A DNA stretch of 64,000 bases from positions 806,001 to 870,000 of the forward strand of contig CAVVXS010000009.1 in NCBI GenBank assembly GCA_963752225.1, in the 5' to 3' direction. Positions 9,050 through 20,273 of this stretch are shown here, in pieces (position 1 is the first letter of the stretch; every line of letters starts with the position of its first letter). The notes beneath the pieces are model-generated. The model made no database searches, was not told the origin of the DNA, and saw only the letters and a list, made by a program, of their open reading frames with translations. Source of the DNA: JBBROS01 sp963752225 (lineage in GTDB: Bacteria; Pseudomonadota; Alphaproteobacteria; Acetobacterales; Acetobacteraceae). The translations under genes and the position numbers were made by a program.

Positions 9050-12000
9050 GTGGCCTGGAACATCTCCGGCGCGGCGATCCGCCGCCCGATCCCGCCGCTG
9101 GTGCTGTTTGCCGTGCTGACCCTCGTCGGCCTGGTGTCGTTCCATCTGCTGCCGATCACCCGCGCGCCCAACGTGGACGTGCCCGTCGTGTCCGTCACCG
9201 TCACGCAGCAGGGTGCCGCGCCGTCCGAGCTGGAAACCCAGGTCACCAAGAAGATCGAGGACGCGGTCGCCAACGTCACCGGCGTCAAGCACACCACCAG
9301 CACCGTCACCGACGGCAGCAGCCAGACCGTGATCGAGCTGCGGCTCGAGGTCAGCAGCGACCGGGCGCTGAACGACGTGCGCGATGCGGTGGCCAAGATC
9401 CGCTCCGACCTGCCGCGCGGCATCGACGAGCCGATTATCGAGCGCATCGACGTCGTCGGCCAGTCGATCCAGACCTACGCCGTCACGGCGCCGGCGATGA
9501 CGCTGGAGGGCCTGTCCTGGTTCGTGGACGACACCGTGCTGCGCGACCTGCAAGGCGTGGCCGGCGTCGGCCGGGTCCAGCGCATCGGCGGCGTCACCCG
9601 TGAGATCCGGGTCAACCTCGACCCCGACCGGCTCGCCTCGCTCGGCATCACCGCGGGCGCGGTCAACGCCCAGCTGCGCGCCACCAGCGCCGACATGTCG
9701 GGCGGCCGCGGCGAGCTCGGCGCGCAGGAGCAGACCATCCGCACCCTGGCCGGCGCCCGCTCCCTGCCGCAGCTCGAAGCGACCCGCATCGTGCTGCCCG
9801 GCGGGCGCGAGGTGCGGCTGGCCGAGCTCGGCACCGTCGAGGACACCTACGAGGAGCCGCGCAACTTCGCCCGGCTCGACGGCAGCACCCCGGTCGTGAG
9901 CTTTGCCGTCTTCCGCGCCAAGGGCGCCAGCGACGTGACGGTCGCGGACGCCGTTGCCGCGCGGCTCGCGAAGCTCGGCGCCGCCCATGCGGACGTGACG
10001 TTCTCCCTCATCGACGACGGCGTCCGCGCCACCCGCGGCAGCTTTGTTTCGGCCATGCACGGGTTGCTGGAGGGGGCGGCGCTGGCCACCCTCGTCGTGC
10101 TGCTGTTCCTGCGCGATTGGCGGGCGACGCTGCTGTCGGCGGTTGCCTTGCCGCTGTCGGTGATCCCGGCCTTTGCGGCGATGGAGCTGATGGGCTTTTC
10201 GCTCAACTTCGTCAGCCTGCTCGCGATTACGCTCGTGACCGGCATCCTGGTGGACGACGCGATCGTCGAGATCGAGAACATCGTCCGCCATATCCGGATG
10301 GGCAAGCGCCCCTACGATGCGGCGGTCGAGGCCGCCGACGAGATCGGCCTGGCGGTGATGGCGATCACCTGCACCATCGTCGCGGTGTTCGCGCCGGTCA
10401 GCTTCATGGGCGGCATCGCCGGGCAGTATTTCAAGCAGTTCGGCCTGACGGTGGCGGCCGCGGTGGTCGCGTCGCTGCTGGTGGCGCGGCTGATCACGCC
10501 GCTGATGGCCGCCTACCTGATGGTGCCGACCGGCCACCACGTCCAACGCGACGGCGCCCTGATGCGCGGTTACACCCGGTTCCTGCGCGGCACGCTGCGC
10601 TGGCGATCGCTGACGCTGGTGGGCGGGATCGCCGCCTTCGCCGCCTCGATCTGGTCCACCACGCTGCTGCCGACCGGCTTCATCCCGGCCGCCGACCAGA
10701 GCCGCATCACGCTGTCACTCGAATTGCCGCCGGGTTCGACGCTGGACGACACAAGGGCCGCCACCGACCGCATCGTCGCGAGCTTCCGCCAGGTGCCGGA
10801 GGTGACGACCGTGCTGGTGGTCGGCGGCACCACGCCGACCGGCGTGTCGCCCGAGGTGCGCCGGGCATCGATGATCGTCAACACGGTGCTGAAAGGCGAG
10901 CGCAGCCGGTCGCAGAAGCAGATCGAGCAGGAGCTGACCGAGCGCCTGGCCGCCGTGCCCGACGTGCGCGGCTGGTTCGTCAACGACCGCGGCGAGCGGG
11001 AGCTTGCCTTGACCATCCTGGGCGACGACCCGGCGGCGCTGGCGCAGGGCGTCGCGGCGATGGAAAGCGGCATGCGCCGGCTGCCGGGCTTCAGCAACGT
11101 GGCGCCCTCGGCCGGCGCCGACCGCCCGGAAATCCGGGTGACGCCGCGGCTCGACGAGGCCGCCCGGTTCGGCGTCAGCACCGAGGCGATCAGCGACGCG
11201 GTGCGCGTGGCCACCATCGGCGACAGCAGCGCCAACCTGGCGAAGTTCCGCGACGGCGACCGGCTGATCCCGATCCGGGTGCAATCGAAGCTGTCGGTGC
11301 GCGCCGACCTCGACGCGCTCGCGGCCTTGCCGGTGGTCGGGGCCGGCGGCCTTGCCGTGCCGCTGCTGGCGGTCGCCGACCTCGGGCTCGGCCAGGGTCC
11401 GGCCAGCATCGAGCGCTACGACCGGGTCCGCCGCGTGGTGCTCGGCGCCGACCTCGTGCGCGGCCTGGCGCTGGGAGCGGCCATGCAGCAATCGATCGAG
11501 CTGCCGGCGGCCAAGGCACTGCCGCCCGGCGTGCGGGTGCAGCAAGGCGGCGACGCGGAGATCATGGGCGAGGTGTTCGCCGGCTTCGCGATGGCGATGG
11601 GCGCCGGCATCACCATCGTGCTCGGCGTGCTCGTGCTGCTGTTCGGCAGCGTGTTCCAGCCGATCACCATCCTGCTCAGCCTGCCGCTCTGCCTGGGTGG
11701 GGTGATCCTGGCGCTGCTGCTGACCGGGCAGCCGATCAGCATGCCGGTGGTGATCGGCATCCTGATGCTGATGGGCATCGTCACCAAGAATGCCATCATG
11801 CTGGTGGATTACGCGATCGAGCGAAGGGCCGAGGGCATGGGCCGCGCGGAGGCCATCCTCGACGCCGGCCGCAAGCGGGCGCGGCCGATCGTCATGACGA
11901 CCGTGGCGATGGTCGCCGGCATGATCCCGAGCGCGCTCGGGATCGGCGACGGCGGCGAGTTCCGCTCACCGATGGCGATCGGGGTGATCGGCGGGCTGAT

Positions 12001-12202
12001 CGTGTCCACGCTGCTGAGCCTGGTGTTCGTGCCGTCCTTCTACACGGTCATGGACGACGTGTCGGCCTTCGTCGCCCGGCATGCCGCCCGGCTGCTGACG
12101 TCGCGTGAGGCGGAGGCTGCGGTCCGGCCGGTTGCGCCAGAGCCGCATGGGTCGCGCCCGCACCCGGTCGGGCCGGTTCAGTCGCCGGCCACCAACACCT
12201 GA
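9050..12202 (+). CDS. RND efflux transporter permease, AcrB/HAE-1 type
   Basis: This 1050-residue inner-membrane proton antiporter is the size of AcrB/MexB-type pumps, which expel drugs or solvents with a periplasmic adaptor and an outer-membrane channel. It starts NISGAAIRRPIPPLVLFAVL and has two sets of helices around periplasmic loops. The first set holds the expected acidic pair in TGILVDDAIVEIENI, and GIVTKNAIMLVDYAI is in the second set. The GTG start follows the adaptor stop TGA directly (TGAGTG), so the genes are one operon. No outer-membrane factor gene is nearby, so a channel encoded elsewhere must be used. The last 25 bases overlap the convergent diguanylate cyclase gene. Confidence 0.95.
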   Translation: MAWNISGAAIRRPIPPLVLFAVLTLVGLVSFHLLPITRAPNVDVPVVSVTVTQQGAAPSELETQVTKKIEDAVANVTGVKHTTSTVTDGSSQTVIELRLEVSSDRALNDVRDAVAKIRSDLPRGIDEPIIERIDVVGQSIQTYAVTAPAMTLEGLSWFVDDTVLRDLQGVAGVGRVQRIGGVTREIRVNLDPDRLASLGITAGAVNAQLRATSADMSGGRGELGAQEQTIRTLAGARSLPQLEATRIVLPGGREVRLAELGTVEDTYEEPRNFARLDGSTPVVSFAVFRAKGASDVTVADAVAARLAKLGAAHADVTFSLIDDGVRATRGSFVSAMHGLLEGAALATLVVLLFLRDWRATLLSAVALPLSVIPAFAAMELMGFSLNFVSLLAITLVTGILVDDAIVEIENIVRHIRMGKRPYDAAVEAADEIGLAVMAITCTIVAVFAPVSFMGGIAGQYFKQFGLTVAAAVVASLLVARLITPLMAAYLMVPTGHHVQRDGALMRGYTRFLRGTLRWRSLTLVGGIAAFAASIWSTTLLPTGFIPAADQSRITLSLELPPGSTLDDTRAATDRIVASFRQVPEVTTVLVVGGTTPTGVSPEVRRASMIVNTVLKGERSRSQKQIEQELTERLAAVPDVRGWFVNDRGERELALTILGDDPAALAQGVAAMESGMRRLPGFSNVAPSAGADRPEIRVTPRLDEAARFGVSTEAISDAVRVATIGDSSANLAKFRDGDRLIPIRVQSKLSVRADLDALAALPVVGAGGLAVPLLAVADLGLGQGPASIERYDRVRRVVLGADLVRGLALGAAMQQSIELPAAKALPPGVRVQQGGDAEIMGEVFAGFAMAMGAGITIVLGVLVLLFGSVFQPITILLSLPLCLGGVILALLLTGQPISMPVVIGILMLMGIVTKNAIMLVDYAIERRAEGMGRAEAILDAGRKRARPIVMTTVAMVAGMIPSALGIGDGGEFRSPMAIGVIGGLIVSTLLSLVFVPSFYTVMDDVSAFVARHAARLLTSREAEAAVRPVAPEPHGSRPHPVGPVQSPATNT

Positions 12203-13779
12203 GCGATGCCTTCAGTGGGCGAGCCTTCGCCGGGCTCGGCGACGCAGACGCGGGCACGGCCGCGCCGCTTCGCCTCGTAGAGTGCGGCGTCCGCCTGCCG
12301 CAGCAGCTTGCGATCGCTTTCGTCGCTGCCGGGATAAGCCACCGCGGCGCCGATGCTGACGGACACGTGGCCCAACGGGCTGCCCTCATGCTGGATCGCC
12401 AACGCGGCGACGGCGGCGCACAGCCGTTGTGCGGTGCTGGCGGCGCCGGCGAGGTCGGTGTCGGGCAGCAGCACGACGAACTCCTCGCCGCCGTAGCGAG
12501 CGCCGAGGTCGCCGGGACGGCTGGCGCTGGCGGCAATGCGTCCGGCAACCTGCCGCAACACCTCATCGCCGTCCTGGTGCCCGTAGCGGTCGTTGTAGAG
12601 CTTGAACCAGTCCGCATCGAGGATCAGCAGCGAAAGCGGGGTGCGGTCCCGCGCCGCCCGCTTCCATTCCTGCGCCAGTTCGGCTTCGAACGCGCGGCGA
12701 TTGGCCAGGCCGGTCAGGCCGTCCGTGGTGGCCATCACCGATAACTGCCCGGCCGTCTGCAGCAAGGTCGCCTCGGCCGCCAGCCGGCGCGCGATCTCGG
12801 TGCGGAACAGCAGACACAGCACGACGGTGGCGCCGGAGAGGACCAGCAGGATGGAGCCGATGCCGGCCGCCTTGCGCCACCACGGGGCGAAGATGTCGTG
12901 CACCGACTGCGCCACCACCACCGTCAGCGGCAGCGAGCCGATGCGGCGGAACGCGAACAGCCGCTCCACGCCGTCGATGCTCGACGTGCTGACGAACATG
13001 CCGGCAGGCTCGTGCGCATAGTGTTCGAACACCTCGCGATTGGCGATGTTCCAGTCGAGGTCGACGTCACGATGCGGCTGCCGCAGCACCATGCGCCCGT
13101 CGGCGTGCGCCATCGCGACGGAGCCGTGCGGGCCCAGGTCGAGGTTGGCGAACAGATCCCTGAAATAACTCAGCCGGATCGTCCCGATCACGACGCCGGC
13201 GAACCGCCCGTCCGCGGACGGGCGACGCCGGCTGATGGCGATGCTCGGGTCGCCGCCGTCCAACTGATTGCGAAAGGGCCGGCTGACGACCAGCCCGGCC
13301 GCGGGCGTGTCGCGAAGCAGCGCGAAATCGTCCCGGTCGCCGAGGTTCGCCTGCCTCGGGCGGATCGACGCCGAATCGGCGACGACGTTGCCGTCCTCGT
13401 CCAGCACCAGCACCGACCCGAGCATGTCGGTCGCGGCCGCGCGGTCGAACAAGGCCAACTGCCGCAACTCGGGATCGAGGCGGTCGAGGCCGGGATGCTG
13501 CAGCGCCTCGACGGTGCCTTGCAACGACAGGTCGCCGGCTTGCAAGGTTCGCTCGACATCGCGCTCCAGGGCGGTCGTCAGATTCTGCAGCGCCTTGTGG
13601 GATTGCAGCCAGGTATCGCGCCGCGCATCGAACAGCGCGGCGGCGCCGAGCAGCAGCATGCTGATGGCGACCGTCAATCCAAGCAGGGTCAGCAGCCGGA
13701 TCGCGCGCGGAGCCGACGGATCCACCCCGCCCGCCGCCGCGCTCTCCATCGCCGTCTTCGGCCAACACCCAGGCATCAC
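12178..13779 (-). CDS. Membrane sensor diguanylate cyclase (dCACHE-like plus GGDEF)
   Basis: This enzyme should make cyclic di-GMP from two GTP. The 533 residues hold a membrane helix at about 31-50, an extracytoplasmic sensor of about 240 residues that looks like dCACHE (SVLVLDEDGNVVADS, GVVIGTIRLSYFRDLF), a second helix at about 295-318, and a GGDEF domain. The catalytic signature is GGEEF at 430-434. The product-inhibition I-site RPGD (421-424) lies exactly five residues before it, so feedback control by cyclic di-GMP is likely. There is no EAL domain. The start could be ATG 13779 or the Met ten codons later. It is convergent with the RND gene. Confidence 0.93.
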   Translation of the reverse strand: MMPGCWPKTAMESAAAGGVDPSAPRAIRLLTLLGLTVAISMLLLGAAALFDARRDTWLQSHKALQNLTTALERDVERTLQAGDLSLQGTVEALQHPGLDRLDPELRQLALFDRAAATDMLGSVLVLDEDGNVVADSASIRPRQANLGDRDDFALLRDTPAAGLVVSRPFRNQLDGGDPSIAISRRRPSADGRFAGVVIGTIRLSYFRDLFANLDLGPHGSVAMAHADGRMVLRQPHRDVDLDWNIANREVFEHYAHEPAGMFVSTSSIDGVERLFAFRRIGSLPLTVVVAQSVHDIFAPWWRKAAGIGSILLVLSGATVVLCLLFRTEIARRLAAEATLLQTAGQLSVMATTDGLTGLANRRAFEAELAQEWKRAARDRTPLSLLILDADWFKLYNDRYGHQDGDEVLRQVAGRIAASASRPGDLGARYGGEEFVVLLPDTDLAGAASTAQRLCAAVAALAIQHEGSPLGHVSVSIGAAVAYPGSDESDRKLLRQADAALYEAKRRGRARVCVAEPGEGSPTEGIAQVLVAGD

Positions 13780-14042
13780 GGCAAACTCAGCAGATCGTTA
13801 CAAAAGCGTTTATTAACGATCCGGTATATTTATGCAAACGAAACCGAAATGTCGCCGTTCACAGATTTGTGCAGTTCCGCAACGAGCGCAATTGCGGCCG
13901 ATTGGGCCCGGGTGCGCCAGCGACGGTTGTTAATCACCGTTAATCCCGGAGCCCGGTCGCTCCGGCGCCGGACCTAGCGCAAATCCGACCGAACCGGATC
14001 AGTTCGGTCGGACTAAGTTGCTCTATCGACTAAATTTAGAGC
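13780..14042. other. Intergenic region between the cyclase gene and the uvrB terminator
   Basis: The stretch is AT-rich compared with its surroundings near 13797-13850 (TTACAAAAGCG, TTTATTAACG, GGTATATTTATGC) and probably holds the promoter of the diguanylate cyclase gene, which is transcribed leftwards from here. It also holds an 11-bp perfect inverted repeat: TCCGACCGAAC at 13984-13994 and GTTCGGTCGGA at 14002-14012, with a 7-base loop. This may be a second terminator hairpin after uvrB. I see no gene in it. Confidence 0.5.
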
Positions 14043-14074
14043 AGCACTCCCGAGCCGAATGGCTCGGGAGTGCT
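14043..14074 (-). terminator. Strong hairpin directly after uvrB
   Basis: A perfect 14-bp stem (AGCACTCCCGAGCC at 14043-14056 with GGCTCGGGAGTGCT at 14061-14074) has a 4-base loop. On the minus strand it begins right after the uvrB stop codon (14075-14077) and is followed by GCTCTAAATTTAG, only a weak U-rich tail. It is most likely the uvrB transcription terminator. Confidence 0.8.
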
Positions 14075-16279
<2,205 letters not shown>

Positions 16280-16321
16280 CAGCCGAAGATAGTTCCGCCC
16301 AACGCGAAAACCAGCGGGACG

Positions 16322-17476
16322 TCAGTCCGCGGCCAACGACTGCTGGTCCGCCGTGTGCCACAGCCTGCCCGCCACCACCACGCTGTCGAGCGCGAAGCGT
16401 TGCCGCCCGGTGCGGGTCTTGTCCGACACGTCGGTGAAGGTGAACCGGCCCTCCTCGATCCGCATCACGGTCGCGTCGCCGGTGCTGCCGACCGACAAAT
16501 CCCCGAGGTCCGGCCGCTTCAGCACTTTTGCCGGTGTCGCGGTCACGGCACGGACGATGTCGGGCAGCTCCATGCCAAGTTGCAAAAACTTGCTCATGGT
16601 TTCCATGTTGTCGTAGGCCGGGCCGTCGATGCACAGCACGTGCACGTCGGAGCTGATGATGTCGGGCGGGAACCCGGCGCGCAGCATGGCTTCGGCCACG
16701 TCGAAGTCGAACGAGCCTTTGCCGTGGCCGATGTCGAACATCACCCCGCGCTCGCGCGCCTCCCAGCACGCCTCCTTGACCCGGCCGTCGGCGGTGCAGG
16801 GCGCGTTGGGGAACGGCTTGAAGCAATGGGTCAGCGTGTCGCCGGGCCGCAGCTCGGCCAGCACGTCGGTGTAGCGCGGCGGCGGCCGGTCGATGTGGCA
16901 CATCACCGGCAGCCCGGCGCGGTCCGCCGCTTCCAGCGCGTGATACAGCGGTGCGATGCCGTTGACGCCGCTGGTGTTGGCGCCGACCCGCACCTTGATG
17001 CCGCGGATCAGATCCGGGTTGTCGCGCGCCACCGCAGCGCAGGTCGCGGTGTCCATCAGCCGCATGTCCTGGCTTTCGCCGACCATGACCGAATGGGAGA
17101 AGGCGAAGATGCCGGCATGGCTCACGTGCAGATAGGCGAGGATGCGGGTCTGGCTCTCCTCCATCACGTGGCGGCGGAAGCCGGCGAAGTTGCCCGGGCC
17201 GGCCGAGCCGACGTCGAGCCAGGTGGTAGTGCCGCAGCGGCGGGCGAGCGCGTCCGCGTCGATGCTGATGGACGTGCCGCCCCAATAGACGTGGGTGTGG
17301 AAGTCGATGTTGCCGGGCATGACAATGCAGCCCGAGACGTCGCGCTCGGCGCGGCCCTGCAGCCCGGCGCCGACCGCGGCCACCTTGCCGTCGGCGAAGG
17401 CGACGTCGGTCACCTCGTCCCGCCCGTTGCCGGGGTCCACCACGCGGCCGTTGCGCAGGATCAGGTCGTGGGTCAT
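16322..17476 (-). CDS. Amidohydrolase-superfamily metallohydrolase (dihydroorotase/deacetylase-like)
   Basis: The 384-residue protein begins DLILRNGRVVDPGNGRDEVTD, the small beta domain that starts many cyclic amidohydrolases. It has the metal-binding HxH at residues 60-62 (GNIDFHTHVYWGG), a candidate carboxylated Lys in IRGIKVRVG, and later His and Asp residues in VMCHIDRP and DIISSDVHVL. It fits the amidohydrolase/deacetylase-family metallohydrolases, annotated variously as dihydroorotase-like or D-amino-acid deacetylase-like; the true substrate is unknown. It stands 42 bases upstream of the uvrB start on the same strand and may be cotranscribed. Confidence 0.82.
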   Translation of the reverse strand: MTHDLILRNGRVVDPGNGRDEVTDVAFADGKVAAVGAGLQGRAERDVSGCIVMPGNIDFHTHVYWGGTSISIDADALARRCGTTTWLDVGSAGPGNFAGFRRHVMEESQTRILAYLHVSHAGIFAFSHSVMVGESQDMRLMDTATCAAVARDNPDLIRGIKVRVGANTSGVNGIAPLYHALEAADRAGLPVMCHIDRPPPRYTDVLAELRPGDTLTHCFKPFPNAPCTADGRVKEACWEARERGVMFDIGHGKGSFDFDVAEAMLRAGFPPDIISSDVHVLCIDGPAYDNMETMSKFLQLGMELPDIVRAVTATPAKVLKRPDLGDLSVGSTGDATVMRIEEGRFTFTDVSDKTRTGRQRFALDSVVVAGRLWHTADQQSLAAD

Positions 17477-17543
17477 CGATGTTCTCCGCCAATCGGGGCG
17501 GTGGAGTTTGCCCCGGCTTGTCGCCGCTGTCGAACCCCGGACG

Positions 17544-18113
17544 CTACGGCGCCGGGTCGGGCGGCGGGAACTCGATGTCCGTGTAGAGGTCCGCCAACGG
17601 CAGCTCGACGCCGATCTCCGGCATCGCGAGCACGGCGGCGCCGGTCAGCACGTGGCCGATCCAGTCCTCTCCGGCGCGGGCGAACACGGTGGCGGCCTGC
17701 CGGGTCTGCTCCAGCATCACGTAGCGCTGGATCGAGGAAGTGGCCCGGTATTCCTGGTTCTTCTCGATGCGGTCGACGCCGGCCGTGCTTGGCGACAGTA
17801 CCTCGAACACAACGACCGGGTTGGGGACGATGTCGGCCTGGCTAGCGATCGGCGAGCAGGTGACGACGGCATCCGGATAGCGGACACGCCCCATCACCAG
17901 GAGTTTGAGATCGCCCCGGAATGCCCGGCAAGGCGTGCCGCGCAAACGGGTCTGCAACGCTTGAACGAGGTTGGTCGCAATCACGCTGTGAGCGACCGTC
18001 CCACCCGTCATCGCGACAGCCTGCGTCCCATCGAACTCGTAGCGCAGCTCCTGCCGGCGCTCCCAGGCCAGGAACTCGTCGAGCGACATCGGTCGGCGTA
18101 GGGCAACGTTCAT
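17544..18113 (-). CDS. Uma2-family (DUF820) PD-(D/E)XK nuclease-fold protein
   Basis: The 189-residue protein follows the Uma2/DUF820 pattern: MSLDEFLAWERRQELRYEFDG at the start, then YPDAVVTC and PVVVFEVLSPST, where the Asp and Glu of the nuclease fold sit, and YVMLEQTRQAATVF, which has no clear catalytic Lys at the usual place. The family is common in cyanobacteria and sporadic in proteobacteria, and its cellular role is not settled. Its ATG overlaps by ATGA (18110-18113) the stop of a remnant reading frame upstream. The family call is good; whether it cuts DNA is open. Confidence 0.85.
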   Translation of the reverse strand: MNVALRRPMSLDEFLAWERRQELRYEFDGTQAVAMTGGTVAHSVIATNLVQALQTRLRGTPCRAFRGDLKLLVMGRVRYPDAVVTCSPIASQADIVPNPVVVFEVLSPSTAGVDRIEKNQEYRATSSIQRYVMLEQTRQAATVFARAGEDWIGHVLTGAAVLAMPEIGVELPLADLYTDIEFPPPDPAP

Positions 18114-18343
18114 GCCTGCAACTTAACACATGGACGTGGCAGCCAGCGACCTCCCGCTCGCGAGGTTGAGTCGATCGACGGCCCCAGCAACTCGATCCCG
18201 TTCTCGGCGCAGACCGCCGCCAGGCGCGGCTGCATCTCCGGCGTCGGCGCGACCTGCTCCGGCAGCACGGCGGCGGGCGCTGGCCGGGACGCGTTGCGCA
18301 GCGTGTCCTCGAAGCGGCCGGTCGTGATCGTCAGCGACGACAA
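18110..18343 (-). pseudogene. Tail fragment of a cupin-domain protein
   Basis: The residues GRFEDTLRNASRPAP, then EMQPRLAAVCAENGIELLGP, look like the C-terminal tail of the cupin-domain oxygenase-like proteins common in this group. That tail follows the barrel and ends with a GIELLGP-type motif. Here the barrel is missing: the helicase gene ends 7 bases upstream, at 18350. After GIELLGP the frame runs on for about 25 unrelated residues to a stop that overlaps the Uma2 start codon. The only start for the frame is a TTG at 18343. I read it as a 5'-deleted gene, though a small coupled ORF cannot be excluded. Confidence 0.5.
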
Positions 18344-18349
18344 GCCGCC

Positions 18350-20260
18350 TTAGCCGTCGCCCGCTTCAGCCGGGGCGGAACGGCCGTCGCGGCCGACCGG
18401 CGGCGACCACTCGCCGCGCTTGCGGGCCGTCCAGGCGTAGCGGGTGTCGCCCTCCAGCAAATGCAGGTGCTCGGAGAGCCGGTTGCGCTCGAGCCAGGCG
18501 GCGGCTGCTTCCAGCTCGGCGAGCTGCATCGCTGCCCGGCTCTTGTTGCCGGCGATGCGCTTCAGCACCGCGTTGTAGCGATGATACAGCCCGGCCCCGC
18601 TGACCCCGCCGCGCAACCCGGCGCGGCCGGCCTCGTCCTCCACCGCCTGCGCCGCGACCATCTCGCCGAGCCGGATCCGCAGCCTTCGCTCGGCCGCCGA
18701 CGGAACCTCCACCAGCTCGGATTGCACCGCATCCTGCTCCGGCCGCCGCATCGCGAGGTCGGGGCCGGGCCGCACCGTGTCGAACCGAAGCGCCAGCGCG
18801 TTGGAGTGCAGCGGCACGATGCCGTCCGGCGGGTTCGGCAATTGGTCCAGCAGCCATATCGGCAAGGCGTGTTGACGGCCGCCGCCGCGCTTGTGCCGGG
18901 CCAGGGTGCCCTGCTCGGTCTCGATGCGGCGACGGAACTGCGCGAACAGCGGGTCGTCGGGATGGAATACCACCGCCCGTTGCTCGGCATATGGCCCGGC
19001 ATGCGGGTCGACCCGCGTCGCCCGCGCCACCATCTGCTCGAGCCACGGCCGCGACCGGATGTGGGTCAAGGCGGCGACCACCGCGACCTCGGGCGCATCC
19101 AGCCCCTCATAGGCCATCGCCACCGTGACCAGAACCGACGGCTCCGGCTGCAGCCTGAACGCGGCCAGGATCTCGTGCGCCCGCGGCGTGTCCGAGGTCG
19201 CGAGCTGGGCCGAGCGCGCGCCCTGTCCGGCCGGCAGCCAGCGCCGCAGCACGTCGAGGTAGTGCTTTGCCGTTGCCTGGTCCGGCGCCACCACCAGCAG
19301 CTTGCCGAGCCCCCGCGCCACCGCGTCGGACGGCAGGCCGCGCCCCTGCCGGCGCTGCGCGCGCAGGTCGCGGACCGCGAGGAACGCTTGCCGCAGCAGC
19401 GCTTCGGCAAAGCCGGTGCGCAGAGCGGTGAACAGCGCCGGCCGGGTGGTCTCCTGCGGGTGCGGGGCCGCCAGCCGGTGCGGGCCCAACTCGGCGCCGG
19501 ACTCGTCCTTCCAGCTCGCCTCGCCGTCCAGCGCGCCGAAGCGCAGCGGCAGCACCGCGCGTTCGGCCAGCGCTTGCGCCCGCGAATAGCCGACCACCGC
19601 CCAGCCCGGCGCGTCCAGCTCGACCTCGCGCGTCCCAGCGCGAGGCCCCTTGCGATACGGCAGCCACAGGATGCCCTTGCCGTCGGCCCGCTGCAGCGTG
19701 CCCGACAGCAGCAGCCGGACCGCGGCGCATTCCAGCAAGGGCAGCATCGCCTCGGACCAGGCGCTCGCGGCCTCGTCGTCCGGCGCCGCCGCGGCCGCCG
19801 GGTCGACGTCGGCCAGCGACGGCAGGTGATGCACCTCGTCCAGCACCAGCAAGGTGCGATGCCGGCGGATCTCGGCCAAATGCAGGTCGGGCGCGGCGGC
19901 GACCCCTTGGAAGGTGGTGACATAGCCGGCCAGGCCGCGCGCCGGGTCGGGCGTGTTGTCGGCCGCCCGCACCGCCAGCCGGTGGTCGAGCGCCGTGCGC
20001 CACACCGGGTCGGCGAACGCCTCCTCGGCCTGCAGCCGCAGGCTGTCGCGCGGCACCACCCAAACGACGCGCTCGACGACGCCGGCCCGGATCAGCGTCG
20101 CGGCGGCGAGCACCGGCAGCAGCGACTTGCCGCCGCCCGGGGTGACGGCGGCGAGCAGGTCGCGGGAGTCGATCTCCCCGGCGGCGATCGCGGCGACCAC
20201 GCTGGCAAGCTGTCGCTGGTGGGAGCGGAGGCTATTGGACATAAAGGATTCTAGGGGCAT
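18350..20260 (-). CDS. SF2 DEAD/DEAH-box helicase-family ATPase
   Basis: The 636-residue protein has Walker A TPGGGKS near residue 41, motif II as DEVHHLPS (about 140), motif III-like LLLSGTL, and a second RecA-like domain with TVAMAYEGLDAPEV and QMVARATRVDP (motif VI). It resembles the helicase part of type III restriction enzymes and DNA/RNA unwinding proteins found alone on accessory segments. No nuclease or methylase domain is visible. The start is ATG 20260 or the Met at codon 7. It lies 13 bases after the corrected end of chaC and just before the truncated cupin remnant, so it may have replaced that gene's 5' part. The specific function is unknown. Confidence 0.85.
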   Translation of the reverse strand: MPLESFMSNSLRSHQRQLASVVAAIAAGEIDSRDLLAAVTPGGGKSLLPVLAAATLIRAGVVERVVWVVPRDSLRLQAEEAFADPVWRTALDHRLAVRAADNTPDPARGLAGYVTTFQGVAAAPDLHLAEIRRHRTLLVLDEVHHLPSLADVDPAAAAAPDDEAASAWSEAMLPLLECAAVRLLLSGTLQRADGKGILWLPYRKGPRAGTREVELDAPGWAVVGYSRAQALAERAVLPLRFGALDGEASWKDESGAELGPHRLAAPHPQETTRPALFTALRTGFAEALLRQAFLAVRDLRAQRRQGRGLPSDAVARGLGKLLVVAPDQATAKHYLDVLRRWLPAGQGARSAQLATSDTPRAHEILAAFRLQPEPSVLVTVAMAYEGLDAPEVAVVAALTHIRSRPWLEQMVARATRVDPHAGPYAEQRAVVFHPDDPLFAQFRRRIETEQGTLARHKRGGGRQHALPIWLLDQLPNPPDGIVPLHSNALALRFDTVRPGPDLAMRRPEQDAVQSELVEVPSAAERRLRIRLGEMVAAQAVEDEAGRAGLRGGVSGAGLYHRYNAVLKRIAGNKSRAAMQLAELEAAAAWLERNRLSEHLHLLEGDTRYAWTARKRGEWSPPVGRDGRSAPAEAGDG

Positions 20261-20273
20261 GAGGGCGCTGCCC

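Noticed and set aside
7292..10546. A minus-strand reading frame of 1084 codons
   Set aside because: It is antisense to the TetR/adaptor and RND genes, rich in His, Arg, Asp and Gln, with no recognisable domain. Long antisense frames are expected at this GC content.
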